A stretch of DNA of 64,000 bases from an uncultured Sphaerochaeta sp. (GCF_963677315.1 NZ_OY781940.1:484001-548000); one strand, 5' to 3'. Shown: positions 7,411-17,304, counted from the stretch's first letter. Notes: generated by a model not told the origin, from the sequence alone. Translations and numbers: made by a program.

Positions 7411-8308
7411 GGGCATTCTCTGACCACATCCCTTCAAGATCCTTCGTTGAAAATCCTTGCTTGGCTAGTGCATCCCAAAGTCGGTCCATCTTCGTATAGT
7501 GATCGATCTCCAATGTCCCATAGATCCCATCAAAATCTGTCCCCACAGCAATTACCTGAGATCCTCCAACTTGTTTGAGATGACATGCATGTCTTACCAT
7601 AGCCTCCAAGCTGCTGTGCTGCCAATCTTCTGAAAGAAAGGAAGGGCAGAAATTCAGTCCAACCACACCACCAGCATCCGCAATCTTTCGGATCATCGCA
7701 TCACTGAGATTCCTGCTGTGGTTGGTGATCGCCCTACAGTTGGAATGACTCGCGATGAATGGTCTTCCAGCAACCTTCGCTACATCATAGAAACCATCAT
7801 CATTAAGATGCGAAACATCAACCAGAATGTTATGACGTTCCATCTCTGCGATCACATCGTAGCAGAATGGTTTCAGTCCACCACTCATGTGGTTTGGAAA
7901 GGCTAGATCATTCTCCTTGTTCCAGATCAGGGTGGCCATCCTCACACCCCAGGAAGCAAGGATGGAAATCCGATTCAGCTCCCCTTCCAGTATCTGAAAC
8001 TCCTCACAGCTCAGTAAGGCACCCTGGACAGGATTGTTGCGTATCTCCTCGGCAGTCCTCACCTGGCCAATCCGATGCCCAGCGAGGGAGATTTCCTCTA
8101 AGAAGCGGTCATGCATCCGCACTACCGTCTCCCAGGGAACAATCCCTTGCTCCAAGGGAACATAGAGGGCAAAGGTAGTGGTAATGCTTCCTGCCATCTC
8201 CATCCACCTTACATCAGTATGTCCATCATTCTCGATGAGAGAACCATGTGACTCTCCAGCCTCTAGTGCATAGATGGTGTCACAATGTAAATCGATAAGT
8301 GGATACAT
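7394..8308 (-). CDS. Membrane dipeptidase homologue, peptidase family M19
   Basis: This is a zinc-dependent dipeptidase of the renal-dipeptidase family, hydrolysing dipeptides and some D-amino-acid-containing dipeptides. The binuclear-metal ligands are visible: HCD near the N-terminus (LIDLHCDT), the bridging glutamate in LLSCEEF, DVSHLND, and IASHSNCR, with GTDFDG near the C-terminus. The start is set at ATG 8308, which has a GGGGGA ribosome site; an upstream TTG at 8341 lacks one. At 304 residues it is of normal length. No signal peptide is seen, so it is probably cytoplasmic. Confidence 0.9.
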   Translation of the reverse strand: MYPLIDLHCDTIYALEAGESHGSLIENDGHTDVRWMEMAGSITTTFALYVPLEQGIVPWETVVRMHDRFLEEISLAGHRIGQVRTAEEIRNNPVQGALLSCEEFQILEGELNRISILASWGVRMATLIWNKENDLAFPNHMSGGLKPFCYDVIAEMERHNILVDVSHLNDDGFYDVAKVAGRPFIASHSNCRAITNHSRNLSDAMIRKIADAGGVVGLNFCPSFLSEDWQHSSLEAMVRHACHLKQVGGSQVIAVGTDFDGIYGTLEIDHYTKMDRLWDALAKQGFSTKDLEGMWSENALRVLA

Positions 8309-8413
8309 AAAAAAGTTCCCCCGGGTAGTTGCCGATAGCAAATAATTGTAGTATGTTACCTATACAATACAAGAAACACAAAACGTAGTAAACGTACAGA
8401 ATAGGAGTTTAAG

Positions 8414-8725
8414 ATGGTTAAAAATGTAACAAAGAGCACATATGAAGCTGAAGTTTTGAAGAGTGATGTTCCCGTTGTAGTTGATTTCTGGGCACCATGG
8501 TGCGGTCCTTGCCGTATGCAGGGCCCCATCCTTGATCAGCTCGACAAAGAAATGGATGGAAAAATGAAGGTCGTCAAAGTGAATGTTGATGAAGAAGGCG
8601 AATTGGCCATGACCTTTGGCGTGCAGTCCATTCCCACCTTGCTTTTCTACAAGGACGGTAAAGTTGTGGACAAGGCAATTGGCGTACGTGACGCAACAGC
8701 TGTGAAGAAGGCTCTCGGCCTCTAA
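8414..8725 (+). CDS. trxA: Thioredoxin
   Basis: This 103-residue small dithiol oxidoreductase has the canonical active site WCGPC, with Cys30 and Cys33, in FWAPWCGPCRMQ. The conserved cis-proline segment SIPTLLFYKDGK and the buried Asp24 are present. ATG 8414 follows AGGAG. A strong terminator follows at 8748, so the gene is monocistronic. No thioredoxin reductase gene lies in the window. Confidence 0.97.
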   Translation: MVKNVTKSTYEAEVLKSDVPVVVDFWAPWCGPCRMQGPILDQLDKEMDGKMKVVKVNVDEEGELAMTFGVQSIPTLLFYKDGKVVDKAIGVRDATAVKKALGL

Positions 8726-8747
8726 GCCTGAACGAAATCACGCACAG

Positions 8748-8780
8748 ACCCACAGGGCATGACTCTGTGGGTTATTTTTT
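8748..8780 (+). terminator. Terminator of trxA
   Basis: ACCCACAG (8748-8755) pairs perfectly with CTGTGGGT (8765-8772) across a 9-nt loop, followed by TATTTTTT. Confidence 0.9.
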
Positions 8781-8820
8781 CATTCCATGATTCTTTTTGG
8801 AGAAACTTATCTAGTATGTG

Positions 8821-8850
8821 TTGACAGATTGTTTCTGTTTATAGTAACAT
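8821..8850 (+). promoter_or_regulatory. Putative promoter of trpB
   Basis: A perfect TTGACA (8821-8826) is followed, after 18 bp, by TAACAT (8845-8850), 25 bp ahead of the trpB start. No tryptophan leader peptide or TRAP/T-box-like structure was recognised between the promoter and the gene. Confidence 0.5.
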
Positions 8851-8875
8851 CACACCCAACACAAGGAGATATCCA

Positions 8876-10159
8876 ATGCAGAACATGCTTACCAAAGAGA
8901 TCAACACCACAAACCTACCTGACTCAGACGGTCGTTTCGGAGAATTCGGAGGTTCCTACATTCCTCCCCAGCTACAAACTGTCATGGATGAGGTAACCAA
9001 AGCATACGAGGAAATCGTACAAGATCCAGCATTCCTTGAAGAGCTCAGCTCGCTCCAGCGGCATTATGTGGGAAGACCCAGTCCTGTCTATCATGCAAAA
9101 CGCCTCAGCGAAGCGGTTGGCGGGGCACAGATTTATCTCAAACGTGAAGACCTGAACCATACTGGTGCACACAAGATCAACCACTGTATCGGAGAAGTGT
9201 TGCTTGCTAAGAAACTGGGAAAGAAAAAGGTCATTGCTGAAACTGGTGCAGGACAACATGGAGTTGCCCTTGCAACTGCAGCGGCCTTGCTTGGACTTGA
9301 GTGTGATATCTACATGGGAGAGGTCGACATCAAGAAAGAGGCTCCCAATGTAAGCAGGATGAAAATCCTAGGTGCCCAGGTCATCGAAGTCACCAGAGGA
9401 ACAAAAACACTCAAGGATGCAGTGGATGCAGCCTTTGAAGCCTATCTGGGTGATCCCGATACCCAGATTTACTGTATAGGCTCTGTGGTTGGACCCCACC
9501 CCTTCCCCATGATGGTAAGAGATTTCCAGAGTGTAGTGGGAATCGAGGCAAAGGCACAGATCCAAGAGTTGGCCGGCCGTCTCCCTGAAGCTGTGGTTGC
9601 ATGTGTGGGAGGAGGGTCGAATGCCATGGGTATCTTCAGTGCCTTCCTCGAAGACTCCAAGGTTGCGCTCTACGGAGTCGAACCAGCTGGAAAAGGATTG
9701 GATACCCCCGACCATGCAGCAACCATTACAAAGGGCTCGGTAGGGATCCTACATGGATTCAAGAGTCTCTTGTTGCAGGATGAGAGTGGGGAACCACTTC
9801 CTGTTTACTCCATTGCCAGTGGTTTGGATTATCCTGGAGTTGGGCCCCAGCACAGCTACCTGAAAACCATCGGAAGAGTCAACTATGATAGTGCAACCGA
9901 CCATGAGGCTGTCGAGGCTTTCTACGGACTGAGCAGAATGGAAGGTATCATCCCAGCTCTGGAGTCGAGCCACGCTGTTGCTCACGCCATCAAGCTTGCA
10001 AAGACCATGAAGAAGGATGAGATAATTCTGGTCAATCTCTCAGGACGAGGGGATAAGGATATCGATTATGTCCTGGAGCATTACCCCTTGATGGAGTATG
10101 AACCAACGGGCAAGGAGAATGGATTCGAGGATTTCCTCTCGCATATCAAGAAACAATAA
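8876..10159 (+). CDS. trpB: Tryptophan synthase beta chain, stand-alone
   Basis: This pyridoxal-phosphate enzyme condenses indole with L-serine to give tryptophan. The 427-residue protein is the TrpB1 type: [11 protein letters not shown] near residue 20, the PLP lysine in HTGAHKINH (Lys100), the catalytic glutamate in ETGAGQHG (Glu122), and the phosphate-binding glycine loop [12 protein letters not shown] 8876 has AAGGAG eight bases upstream. No trpA, trpC, trpD or trpE is adjacent, and the gene has its own promoter and terminator. It may therefore serve indole salvage, or pair with a distant trpA. Confidence 0.95.
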   Translation: MQNMLTKEINTTNLPDSDGRFGEFGGSYIPPQLQTVMDEVTKAYEEIVQDPAFLEELSSLQRHYVGRPSPVYHAKRLSEAVGGAQIYLKREDLNHTGAHKINHCIGEVLLAKKLGKKKVIAETGAGQHGVALATAAALLGLECDIYMGEVDIKKEAPNVSRMKILGAQVIEVTRGTKTLKDAVDAAFEAYLGDPDTQIYCIGSVVGPHPFPMMVRDFQSVVGIEAKAQIQELAGRLPEAVVACVGGGSNAMGIFSAFLEDSKVALYGVEPAGKGLDTPDHAATITKGSVGILHGFKSLLLQDESGEPLPVYSIASGLDYPGVGPQHSYLKTIGRVNYDSATDHEAVEAFYGLSRMEGIIPALESSHAVAHAIKLAKTMKKDEIILVNLSGRGDKDIDYVLEHYPLMEYEPTGKENGFEDFLSHIKKQ

Positions 10160-10184
10160 TATTTTATCTCTGGAATCTATACAA

Positions 10185-10217
10185 AAGGTCGGTCTCGATG
10201 AGGCCGACCTTTCTGTT
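10185..10217 (+). terminator. Terminator between trpB and the convergent operon
   Basis: AAGGTCGG (10185-10192) pairs with CCGACCTT (10204-10211), flanked by A-rich and T-rich bases on the two sides. It may work in both directions, ending trpB and the incoming minus-strand operon. Confidence 0.8.
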
Positions 10218-10243
10218 CTCCTGATACTATGTGGAAGATATTT

Positions 10244-10951
10244 CTATCCTTTCAATTGAAAATATTCATCCAGGTTCTCCAGATACACTAGTCCCTTCTC
10301 TTTCAAACGCGGACGCATGTTGTAGATATCAAGACCGAGCGTACCTTCCGCAAACATCGCTCGCTTCTCTGCTTCTTTCCTCTCACGCTCCAATCCTTTC
10401 TTGAGCACTTTATCAGCTTCCAAGCGCTCTACAATGACCACACCATCATCATCGGCTACCACCACATCCCCGGGATTAACCACCTGACCTGCACAGACGA
10501 TGGGAATATTGACCGCACCGAGGGTCTCCTTCACCGTACCTTGCGCACTTACGGCTTTGGACCATACAGGGAATCCCATATCCTGAAAGGATGCAGTGTC
10601 CCTTACTCCGCCTTCAATGACAAGCCCTCTCACACCCCGAGCCATAGCAGACTCTGCCAAGAGGTCCCCAAAGAATCCACTGTCACAGTCGGAAGTGCAG
10701 GCAGCAATGAGCACATCTCCTGGTTTACAAAGTTCCATCGCTACATGAATCATCCAGTTATCACCCGGTTGCAACAAGACGGTGACAGCACTTCCCGCAA
10801 TCTGGGCATGTGGATAAACAGGCCTGATATAGGGTTTCAGATAGCCCGTCCTTCCCTGTGCCTCATGTACTGTGGCAACTCCAAGTTTGCCCAAGGCATC
10901 TATCGTTTCACTATTTGCACGTTCAATATTCTTAACTGCTACTGTCTTCAT
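10244..10951 (-). CDS. ligK: 4-carboxy-4-hydroxy-2-oxoadipate aldolase, LigK/GalC-like (RraA fold)
   Basis: The 235-residue protein belongs to the RraA-like class II pyruvate aldolases (HMG/CHA aldolase). These split 4-carboxy-4-hydroxy-2-oxoadipate into pyruvate and oxaloacetate with a divalent metal, and also decarboxylate oxaloacetate. Visible are [14 protein letters not shown], the [10 protein letters not shown] segment, and [16 protein letters not shown], whose arginine and aspartate are the substrate and metal-binding pair of the family. It overlaps galD by four bases and is last in the operon, matching its last position in the pathway. RraA-fold proteins can have other roles, but the LigI-GalB-GalD context makes the aldolase reading strong. 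Confidence 0.85.
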   Translation of the reverse strand: MKTVAVKNIERANSETIDALGKLGVATVHEAQGRTGYLKPYIRPVYPHAQIAGSAVTVLLQPGDNWMIHVAMELCKPGDVLIAACTSDCDSGFFGDLLAESAMARGVRGLVIEGGVRDTASFQDMGFPVWSKAVSAQGTVKETLGAVNIPIVCAGQVVNPGDVVVADDDGVVIVERLEADKVLKKGLERERKEAEKRAMFAEGTLGLDIYNMRPRLKEKGLVYLENLDEYFQLKG

Positions 10952-12042
10952 ACATTATCCTCTTCTGGTAGTAATAGTTCGCCACGGCTGAGTGCACGGG
11001 CTGTGCGAATAACTCCCGCACTCTTGACGATGGGGATATCTGTCCCTGCCTCAAGTTCAAGGCTTACCCCGATGCTCCCCGAAGGGTGCTCTACAAGGTA
11101 TGAATCACCTGTGTAATGTTCTGGTAGTACTGCGACCTTCTGTGCAACGGTTCCTGGTACTAGACAACCTGTTGCTACAGTGACCGCTGCAAGAACCCCA
11201 ACCGCTGCATGTACCCGATGGGGAATGAAACTTCTTGTGGAAACAATTCCTTCAGCTCGCGGGGGGGCTATGAGTGTCATCTTGGGAACGACTTTCTCAC
11301 GTACATCCCCTAGGTTCATCATATGCCCTGCTTTCAGCCTGATGCTCTCAAGGCGCTGCTTGAGTTCAAGGTCATCAGAAAGTTCATCGGGAGACTCATA
11401 GCCGCTTTTCCCAAGATCTTCTGCTCGAATAAGGACAACCGGCATCCCGTTATCGAGACAGGTAACAGGGATATCATCAATGATATCGATCTTGTTCCCT
11501 GTAGGCAGCAATGCTCCACAGGTTGCTCCTGTTATGCCTTCATACAAGCAACTGATCGGGGCTGAAGTCCCTGGAACGCCATCAATTGAAGCATCCCCTG
11601 CATAGGTAATCTTCCCATTCGGTGTTGAGACTCTTACTTTGCAAAGCGATTCGCTGTTCGCCATGAAAACCCGGTATTCGGTGATTGGATCCTGGGAAGG
11701 GAGCATGCCTGTTTCCAGTGCAAAGGGAACAACGCCGGAGAGAATGTTGCCACAATTCTGGGTTCTGTCAGCTTTCCCTTCACCGAGAACAATCTGGACA
11801 AATTCATACTCAAGGTCTGCATCATCCCGCTTTGAGAGGGATACGATCCCAACCTTGCTTGTGAGCGGGTCTGCTCCACCCAAACCGTCGATTTGTCTCA
11901 CATCTGTTGGACCTCTCCCGCACATGGCGGCGATGAGGATCTGGTCTTTCTCTTCCGTATTCTGCGGAAGATCGCCGGCGTTGAAGAAGAGCCCCTTGGA
12001 ACTCCCTCCCCGGATTTGCATATAGGGAATTGCTTTCTGCAT
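10948..12042 (-). CDS. galD: 4-oxalomesaconate tautomerase, GalD-like (PrpF family)
   Basis: This PrpF/diaminopimelate-epimerase-fold isomerase should convert the keto and enol tautomers of 4-oxalomesaconate. The 364-residue length matches GalD. Segments [13 protein letters not shown] at the start, [23 protein letters not shown], the catalytic-type cysteine in [13 protein letters not shown], and [14 protein letters not shown] are family signatures. PrpF itself isomerises aconitate in the methylcitrate cycle; no prpB, prpC or acnD homologue is near, whereas the other oxalomesaconate enzymes are. AGGAAAGGA precedes ATG 12042. It follows the regulator gene by 14 bases. Confidence 0.88.
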   Translation of the reverse strand: MQKAIPYMQIRGGSSKGLFFNAGDLPQNTEEKDQILIAAMCGRGPTDVRQIDGLGGADPLTSKVGIVSLSKRDDADLEYEFVQIVLGEGKADRTQNCGNILSGVVPFALETGMLPSQDPITEYRVFMANSESLCKVRVSTPNGKITYAGDASIDGVPGTSAPISCLYEGITGATCGALLPTGNKIDIIDDIPVTCLDNGMPVVLIRAEDLGKSGYESPDELSDDLELKQRLESIRLKAGHMMNLGDVREKVVPKMTLIAPPRAEGIVSTRSFIPHRVHAAVGVLAAVTVATGCLVPGTVAQKVAVLPEHYTGDSYLVEHPSGSIGVSLELEAGTDIPIVKSAGVIRTARALSRGELLLPEEDNV

Positions 12043-12056
12043 TACTGTTTCCTTTC

Positions 12057-12704
12057 CTATAACAGGAGCTGATAGTTTTCCTGAAACACCTTTCGAACAT
12101 TCATGATATGCGTGATCATGAGTGATTCAGCTCCCTGAGGGTCGCCATTTTTCACTGCTTCAAAGATTGCCTCATGCTCACCGAAGGATTGATCAGATCG
12201 CTTGGGAATCAGGATAGTCTTGGTATTGTACTTCTTCATCTGATTCTTGAGATTCATGAGCAGGTTGGTTGCAGTCTTGTTCGGACAGGCATCATAGATT
12301 ACCTGATGGAACTTCTGGTTGTGTTGAGAGTAGGAAACCAGCTCCTGCCTTTCCTTCAGTACCCTCATCGTATCCAGAATACGTTTCATATTCTCAATAT
12401 CAGTCTCACTCAACACAGCACAGGCAAGCCGGATGATAAACCCTTCAAGCACACTCCTTAGTTCCAGGAAGTCCAGTACCTCGTCAAGCGAGTAGGAGCG
12501 AACTTTCGCTCCCTTATTCTGCTCAATGGTAACCAGGGTATCCCGTTCCAACATCAAGAGTGCTTTCTTGATGGTATTTCGACTTACCTTGTACTGATTT
12601 GCCAGTTCCACTTCCCGGAGATTTTCACTGGGAGACAATGAGCCTGCCTCAATCTTTTTCTTAAGACTTTCATATACTGCTGCTGAGGGACCATTACCTT
12701 TCAT
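12057..12704 (-). CDS. GntR-family transcriptional regulator, FadR/FCD subfamily
   Basis: This dimeric repressor or activator has an N-terminal winged helix (ELANQYKVSRNTIKKALLMLERDTLV) and a C-terminal all-helical FCD ligand domain. The FCD metal-ligand residues are present as H in NQKFHQVIYDAC, EHEAIFEAV and MITHIMNV. FCD domains typically bind carboxylates through a metal, which fits a di- or tricarboxylate inducer. The start is set at ATG 12704 because GGAG lies just upstream; ATG 12722 has no such site. The gene sits inside the operon it probably controls. The tandem palindromes at 17359-17383 are its likely operator. Confidence 0.88.
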   Translation of the reverse strand: MKGNGPSAAVYESLKKKIEAGSLSPSENLREVELANQYKVSRNTIKKALLMLERDTLVTIEQNKGAKVRSYSLDEVLDFLELRSVLEGFIIRLACAVLSETDIENMKRILDTMRVLKERQELVSYSQHNQKFHQVIYDACPNKTATNLLMNLKNQMKKYNTKTILIPKRSDQSFGEHEAIFEAVKNGDPQGAESLMITHIMNVRKVFQENYQLLL

Positions 12705-12758
12705 ATACTCTCCGTTTATCATACTGGTTTATATAACTATTCCAACATCCTGTTTATT

Positions 12759-13493
12759 CTACAAAGAGGACACTGTTCGGGGGAATACCGATTGGAACCC
12801 CTCTGCATATTTGGCGTCTTTTCCGCCAGCCTGTCCCCCGGAATTCCGCCTGAAATGGTTTGCCCTATTTTGTGCCAGATTGGTGTAGTAGGTCCAAAGA
12901 TGCTCCTGCCCCTGCATACACTCAATTGCTGCTCGCTTCTGATCCCACACTTCTGTGATATCAAGGAAAACATCTGGCTTCCACTGCATCTGCTCAGTCT
13001 GGTGTGGTTCGAAGAGATACACCTGAGGCGCCCCAAGGATCTTCTCTCCCGGATTATGCCCCCAAGCCTGAGCAATCATCCTGCACTCAAGAAGTGCTTT
13101 GGTTACATATGCATGGTCCGTGTTGTACGGATCATAGAAGGAGTGGCTCATCATGAAATCCGGCTGAACCTTCCTGATGACATCAACAAGTCGGTATTTC
13201 GCTTCCCTGTCCATTTCAAGGGGATAGTCACCAAGGTCGAAGAATTGGATATCGTGGACATTCAGCGCCTTTGCTGCCGCCTCCGACTCTTTCCTTCTCT
13301 CACTTTTCACCTGATCGATTGTCACATCTCCCTTCTTCCAATATTTGGCACTTTCACCTCGTTCTCCATAACTGAGACAGACAACAGTGACATCATAGCC
13401 TGCCTTCTGGTGCAGAGCAATCGCTCCACCAGCTCTCCAAACAAAATCTGCTGCATGTGCACTCATGACTAGAGCGCTTTTATTATTACTCAT
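12759..13493 (-). CDS. galB: 4-oxalomesaconate hydratase, GalB-like (PIG-L superfamily)
   Basis: The protein resembles the zinc-dependent PIG-L/LmbE-fold hydratase GalB of the Pseudomonas gallate pathway, which hydrates enol-4-oxalomesaconate to 4-carboxy-4-hydroxy-2-oxoadipate. The metal ligands are visible: His13 and Asp16 in SAHAADF, where deacetylases of this fold have AHPDD, and the later histidine in NTDHAYV. The segments FVWRAGGAIALHQ and VVCLSYGERGESAKYW are close to GalB. I set the start at ATG 13493, preceded by GAGAGGA, giving 244 residues; ATG 13511 would add six. The gene follows the lactonase gene by 26 bases. A general deacetylase role is possible but less likely here. Confidence 0.85.
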   Translation of the reverse strand: MSNNKSALVMSAHAADFVWRAGGAIALHQKAGYDVTVVCLSYGERGESAKYWKKGDVTIDQVKSERRKESEAAAKALNVHDIQFFDLGDYPLEMDREAKYRLVDVIRKVQPDFMMSHSFYDPYNTDHAYVTKALLECRMIAQAWGHNPGEKILGAPQVYLFEPHQTEQMQWKPDVFLDITEVWDQKRAAIECMQGQEHLWTYYTNLAQNRANHFRRNSGGQAGGKDAKYAEGFQSVFPRTVSSL

Positions 13494-13519
13494 ACTATTC
13501 CTCTCAATCATTCAATACA

Positions 13520-14389
13520 TCAACCCCAATACAAGCGGGTTGGGTTCTCGATCAACAGTGCCTTTTGCTGCTGTTCATCAGGACAAATCCTTGCAATCCT
13601 GTCCACCAGTATCCCATCATCCGGTGCTTCCCTCTTCATATTTGGATGTGGCCAGTCTGTGCCCCAGAGGACTCTATCGGGAATCATCCTGATCAGCTCT
13701 GAGGCTACTTCATCCATATCAAGATATGGAGCTCCTTGTTTGCTGAATCGCTCAGGACAACTGACTTTTATCCAAAACCGGTCATCCCGTAGCAACTCTG
13801 CGAGCTCCTCGAACTCTTTGCTCGATACTCCCTTGTCAGAAGGAATGCATCCCATATGGTCTATGACCACAGGTACAGGTACCTCCATAAGGAAATCCTT
13901 GATTTCTGCAAGATCTGCCGGTTCAAAGTACACTACAAGATGCCAGGGAAGTTGTTTGATCTTCTCAAGGATATTCATTCGTGTCTCAATTGGCTGACGA
14001 GCCTTCAACCGTTTTACAAAATTGAAACGGACTCCTCTTACCCCCACATCATCCATTGCCTTAAGCTCGGCCTCGGTTATCTCGGAATTGACGATTGCAA
14101 TCCCCCGATACGTATCACCAGCTGTTTTCAGTGCATCGATCATAGCCCGGTTATCAGTCCCATGGCAGCTGGCTTGTACAATGACAGCACGATCGATTCC
14201 GAGATGCTTATGTCGATCGAAGAGCAACTCCTTGGGAGCATCTACCGGTACATAGCTGCTCGTAGCAGCATAGGGGAAAACATCTCCTGGGCCAAAGACA
14301 TGGCAATGAGAATCAACGGAACCTTTCGGTAACATAAATTCTGGCTTGCTTGGATTCGGGTGAAACGGAATATATCCTGGTGAGACCAT
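13520..14389 (-). CDS. ligI: 2-pyrone-4,6-dicarboxylate lactonase, LigI-like amidohydrolase
   Basis: The 289-residue amidohydrolase (COG3618) should open the lactone ring of 2-pyrone-4,6-dicarboxylate to 4-oxalomesaconate. It carries the HxH pair at residues 28-30 (DSHCHVFGP), PYAATSSYVPVDA with the tyrosine used for substrate binding in LigI, the histidine in VIDHMGC, and the catalytic aspartate in LWGTDWPHPN. LigI enzymes are metal-independent, and the altered ligand set here agrees with that. AAGGAG precedes ATG 14389. It is followed by the hydratase, tautomerase and aldolase of the same route, which greatly supports the assignment. Confidence 0.88.
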   Translation of the reverse strand: MVSPGYIPFHPNPSKPEFMLPKGSVDSHCHVFGPGDVFPYAATSSYVPVDAPKELLFDRHKHLGIDRAVIVQASCHGTDNRAMIDALKTAGDTYRGIAIVNSEITEAELKAMDDVGVRGVRFNFVKRLKARQPIETRMNILEKIKQLPWHLVVYFEPADLAEIKDFLMEVPVPVVIDHMGCIPSDKGVSSKEFEELAELLRDDRFWIKVSCPERFSKQGAPYLDMDEVASELIRMIPDRVLWGTDWPHPNMKREAPDDGILVDRIARICPDEQQQKALLIENPTRLYWG

Positions 14390-14455
14390 TGTACTCTCTC
14401 CTTGTATTTTAATTAATTTCCTTGCATGTGTCCTGCAATGAAAACTCTTTTTCCT

Positions 14456-16339
14456 TTACGCTTTCAAAGGCTCAGACTGCTTTGGGGGTACTTGCTTTCT
14501 CCTCATTCCAAAGAAGATCAAAGCTGCAAGCACCAAGTACCCTGCGATATCGGTAACCAAACTATGGCCAATGAGCGATATCGCTCCAAGAATGATCACA
14601 GCTCTTGCCCAAAGTGGAAGTTTTCCTCTGAAATAGTTCATGGTTGCGACTGAGATCATCCATACCCCTATGGCCGAGGTAAAGGCAGCATAAATGATTT
14701 CCAGCACCGAGCCATTCATCAAGAGAGCCGGGTTCATGACAAAGAAGAAGGGAACAATGAAGGCCGGAAGGGCCATTTTGAACGCTGTCCAACCCGTCTT
14801 GTCAAAATCACTCTTTGCGATTGAGGCAGCTGCATAGGAAGCGAGTGCAACCGGTGGTGTGATAGCCGCCAGAACACCAAAATAGAAGAAGAAAAAGTGT
14901 GCTCCAACCACATCAATACCAAGTGCAACCAATGCCGGAGCGACCAAGGCTGCGAGCAAGACATACACTACGGTGGTGGGCATCCCCATGCCCATGATGA
15001 TTGATGCAACCATAACCAGGATAAGCAGAACAAATACATGCCCTTGCGACACTTCAACCATGAAGCTGGCGAGCTGGGCTCCCAGTCCAGTCAACTGGAT
15101 GATTCCCACCACAATACCTGCTCCTGCGGTCACAGCACATAGCTTGGCTGCGGACTGTGCACCATCATACAGTGCATCGATAAGAGCCTTAAACCCTACT
15201 CGTCTCACTACGATCAACAAAGCTGCCGCCATGGTACCAGCAAAAGCTGCCAAGGTCGGAGAGGCTCCTGCAATCAGCATTCCATAGACCAGTAAAATCA
15301 GTGCAAGGAATATCCAGCCGGTTTTGATCACATTCCAGAAGGGAGGAATCTTGTCCTTAGGCAGGCCCACAATTCCTTTGGATCTTGCATAGATATCAAT
15401 CGCTGCCCCTGCGCTGAAGAAATACAGGAGTGCAGGAATCACCGCAGCTTTCACGACCTGAATATAGGGAATACCCAGATAGTCTGCCATGAGGAATGCT
15501 GCCGCTCCCATGATTGGTGGCATGATCTGCCCCCCGGTAGAGGCGACTGCCTCAACCGAAGCGGCAAAATGAGGTTCATAGCCAGACCCTTTCATGGCAG
15601 GAATGGTAACGCTTCCCGTTGTAGCAACATTGCCAGCAGCACTTCCAGAGATACTACCGACCAGTCCACTTGCAACAACAGCGACCTTTCCCAGTCCTCC
15701 TGTATACCTACCAGCGAAGGATGTAGAAAATCTGACCAAGAAATCAGCTGCCCCACTTACCTGCAACAATGCTCCGAAGACGATGAAGAGAATCACGTAA
15801 CGAACCATGATCTGCAGGGGTATTCCGTAGATTCCGGAATAACTCAGGGCGAGCTGGAGGGAAATTCTGTTTACTGAATAACCCCGATGAAACAGAGCTC
15901 CCGGCATCAACCTTCCAAGAAGTGCATAAGCAAGCGCAACAAGACACACAATGGTCAGCGGCCAACCTACAGCTCTTCTCACTGCATCAAATACCAGTAC
16001 CACTGCAACCACAGAGATTACTGCATCCATCGCAGTGAATGCTCCCTGACGATAGATGATGGCGTGGTAGTTGAGCGTGATGTAGAGACCTACCACAATC
16101 GCTGCAACGACGAATAATGAGTCGAGGATCAGCATTGGGATAGAACCTTGCTTTCCCTTCTCCTCCTTCACCTTTATGAACGGCCTATGATAGAAGAGGC
16201 CAATCATGACGAGCATCAGGGTAATGGGAAGCTGTTGCTCTATCGGAAGGAGATACAGTGGCTGAACAAAAGTGATGAACACCAAGGTCAGCAACCATGA
16301 TACCTTTGCTACTGTTTCACGAAATCTTGTCATTACCAT
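14456..16339 (-). CDS. TRAP transporter, fused small and large membrane subunits (4TM/12TM)
   Basis: The 627-residue protein is a TRAP-TAXI permease in which the DctQ-like four-helix and DctM-like twelve-helix parts are joined. The N-terminal ~150 residues hold four hydrophobic segments. The remainder has the repeated DctM scaffold with GSISGSAAGNVATTGSVTIPAMK, ASTGGQIMPPIMGAAAFLMA and GMGMPTTVVYVLLAALVAP. It imports substrates using a sodium or proton gradient. It overlaps the TAXI receptor gene by seven bases. The likely substrate is the carboxylate degraded by the enzymes downstream; that is inference from operon structure. Confidence 0.93.
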   Translation of the reverse strand: MVMTRFRETVAKVSWLLTLVFITFVQPLYLLPIEQQLPITLMLVMIGLFYHRPFIKVKEEKGKQGSIPMLILDSLFVVAAIVVGLYITLNYHAIIYRQGAFTAMDAVISVVAVVLVFDAVRRAVGWPLTIVCLVALAYALLGRLMPGALFHRGYSVNRISLQLALSYSGIYGIPLQIMVRYVILFIVFGALLQVSGAADFLVRFSTSFAGRYTGGLGKVAVVASGLVGSISGSAAGNVATTGSVTIPAMKGSGYEPHFAASVEAVASTGGQIMPPIMGAAAFLMADYLGIPYIQVVKAAVIPALLYFFSAGAAIDIYARSKGIVGLPKDKIPPFWNVIKTGWIFLALILLVYGMLIAGASPTLAAFAGTMAAALLIVVRRVGFKALIDALYDGAQSAAKLCAVTAGAGIVVGIIQLTGLGAQLASFMVEVSQGHVFVLLILVMVASIIMGMGMPTTVVYVLLAALVAPALVALGIDVVGAHFFFFYFGVLAAITPPVALASYAAASIAKSDFDKTGWTAFKMALPAFIVPFFFVMNPALLMNGSVLEIIYAAFTSAIGVWMISVATMNYFRGKLPLWARAVIILGAISLIGHSLVTDIAGYLVLAALIFFGMRRKQVPPKQSEPLKA

Positions 16340-17304
16340 TCACCTACTTCTGTTGCATAGCGGATTACGCCAGGATGGATTTCAAGACTAATATCCTTTG
16401 CAGCCTCTTCAGAGAACAGACGGGTTCCAGATGCGGAAGGGTGTGCAGAGACAAGAGTTGGGATATTATCAAATACCTGCTTAACCATGTCATATACAAT
16501 CTCATCAGAGAGATCTGGACTGATGTATACGACAGAACGAATGATTACTGAATCACCATCCTGTTTCATGTCATACATATCTGCAGGAATCTTATCGGTA
16601 GCATATGGATAACTACTCAACTCACGAAAACGCTTGGTATTGAAGGTAAGTACCTGTACATCTGACCTGACCGAAAGAGAGGTAACGGCGGGGAAGGGTT
16701 GACCACCAACCATCAGTGCAGCATCGATAAACCCATCATTCATTGCGTCTGCTGATTCCTGCCAGCCCATGAACACTTGCTCATAGTCACCCTTCTCCAG
16801 TCCCTCGGAAGCAAGAATGAGTTCACCAAAGACATTGGCTGAGGATCCAGGAGCACCTAATGACACTTTCTTTCCCTTCAACTGTGAAACACTGGTTATC
16901 CCAGAATCTCCCATTGCCACGATGATGGCATTACTGTTATTCAATATCCAACCACCTTTCAAATCAATTGGATTCTTGAAGGGATCCTGACCAAGCCCTG
17001 CAGTGTAGGCAACGTTCTCATTGGACATGCCCATTTCCAATTCTCCACTGGCGATCATATTGAGGTTTGCAACACTTCCGCCAGTTTCCTGGGAACTGAA
17101 GCGAGTACCCGGTAGCGTCTTGTTCCAGACATCAGCCAAGGCAACACCGATTGGATAATAGGCTCCTGCTGCAGAGGCCGTCCCGATTGAGATAAAAGCA
17201 GGCCTTGCAGCACCACTTTCTTCATTCTCTCCCTGTGCAAAAACAAAAGAGAGAGCCATGATTGAAATCAAGGAAATCATCAAACACTTTTTCATTAGAT
17301 TCAT
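16333..17304 (-). CDS. TAXI-family TRAP transporter solute receptor
   Basis: This secreted substrate-binding protein feeds the fused TRAP permease. The 323-residue precursor has an N-terminal signal peptide (basic MKK, hydrophobic ISLISIMALSFVF, cleavage near FAQG). The TAXI fold follows with ISIGTASAAGAYYPIGVALADVWN, the name-giving motif region, and KGKKVSLGAPGSSANVFGE. ATG 17304 is preceded by AAAAGGAG. It is the first gene of the seven-gene operon and directly follows the promoter at 17332-17360. TAXI receptors usually bind carboxylates; pyrone-dicarboxylate or oxalomesaconate is the context-based guess. Confidence 0.93.
   Translation of the reverse strand: MNLMKKCLMISLISIMALSFVFAQGENEESGAARPAFISIGTASAAGAYYPIGVALADVWNKTLPGTRFSSQETGGSVANLNMIASGELEMGMSNENVAYTAGLGQDPFKNPIDLKGGWILNNSNAIIVAMGDSGITSVSQLKGKKVSLGAPGSSANVFGELILASEGLEKGDYEQVFMGWQESADAMNDGFIDAALMVGGQPFPAVTSLSVRSDVQVLTFNTKRFRELSSYPYATDKIPADMYDMKQDGDSVIIRSVVYISPDLSDEIVYDMVKQVFDNIPTLVSAHPSASGTRLFSEEAAKDISLEIHPGVIRYATEVGEW

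Noticed and set aside
8309..8341. TTG start for the dipeptidase at 8341
   Set aside because: The eleven extra residues precede the conserved LIDLHCD start, and only ATG 8308 has a ribosome binding site.
10948..12042. Reading the tautomerase as PrpF of the methylcitrate cycle
   Set aside because: No methylcitrate genes are adjacent, while lactonase, hydratase and aldolase of the oxalomesaconate route are.
12792..13472. 226-codon plus-strand frame antisense to the galB-like gene
   Set aside because: It lies wholly within a well-supported gene on the other strand, has no family features, and no ribosome binding site was evident.
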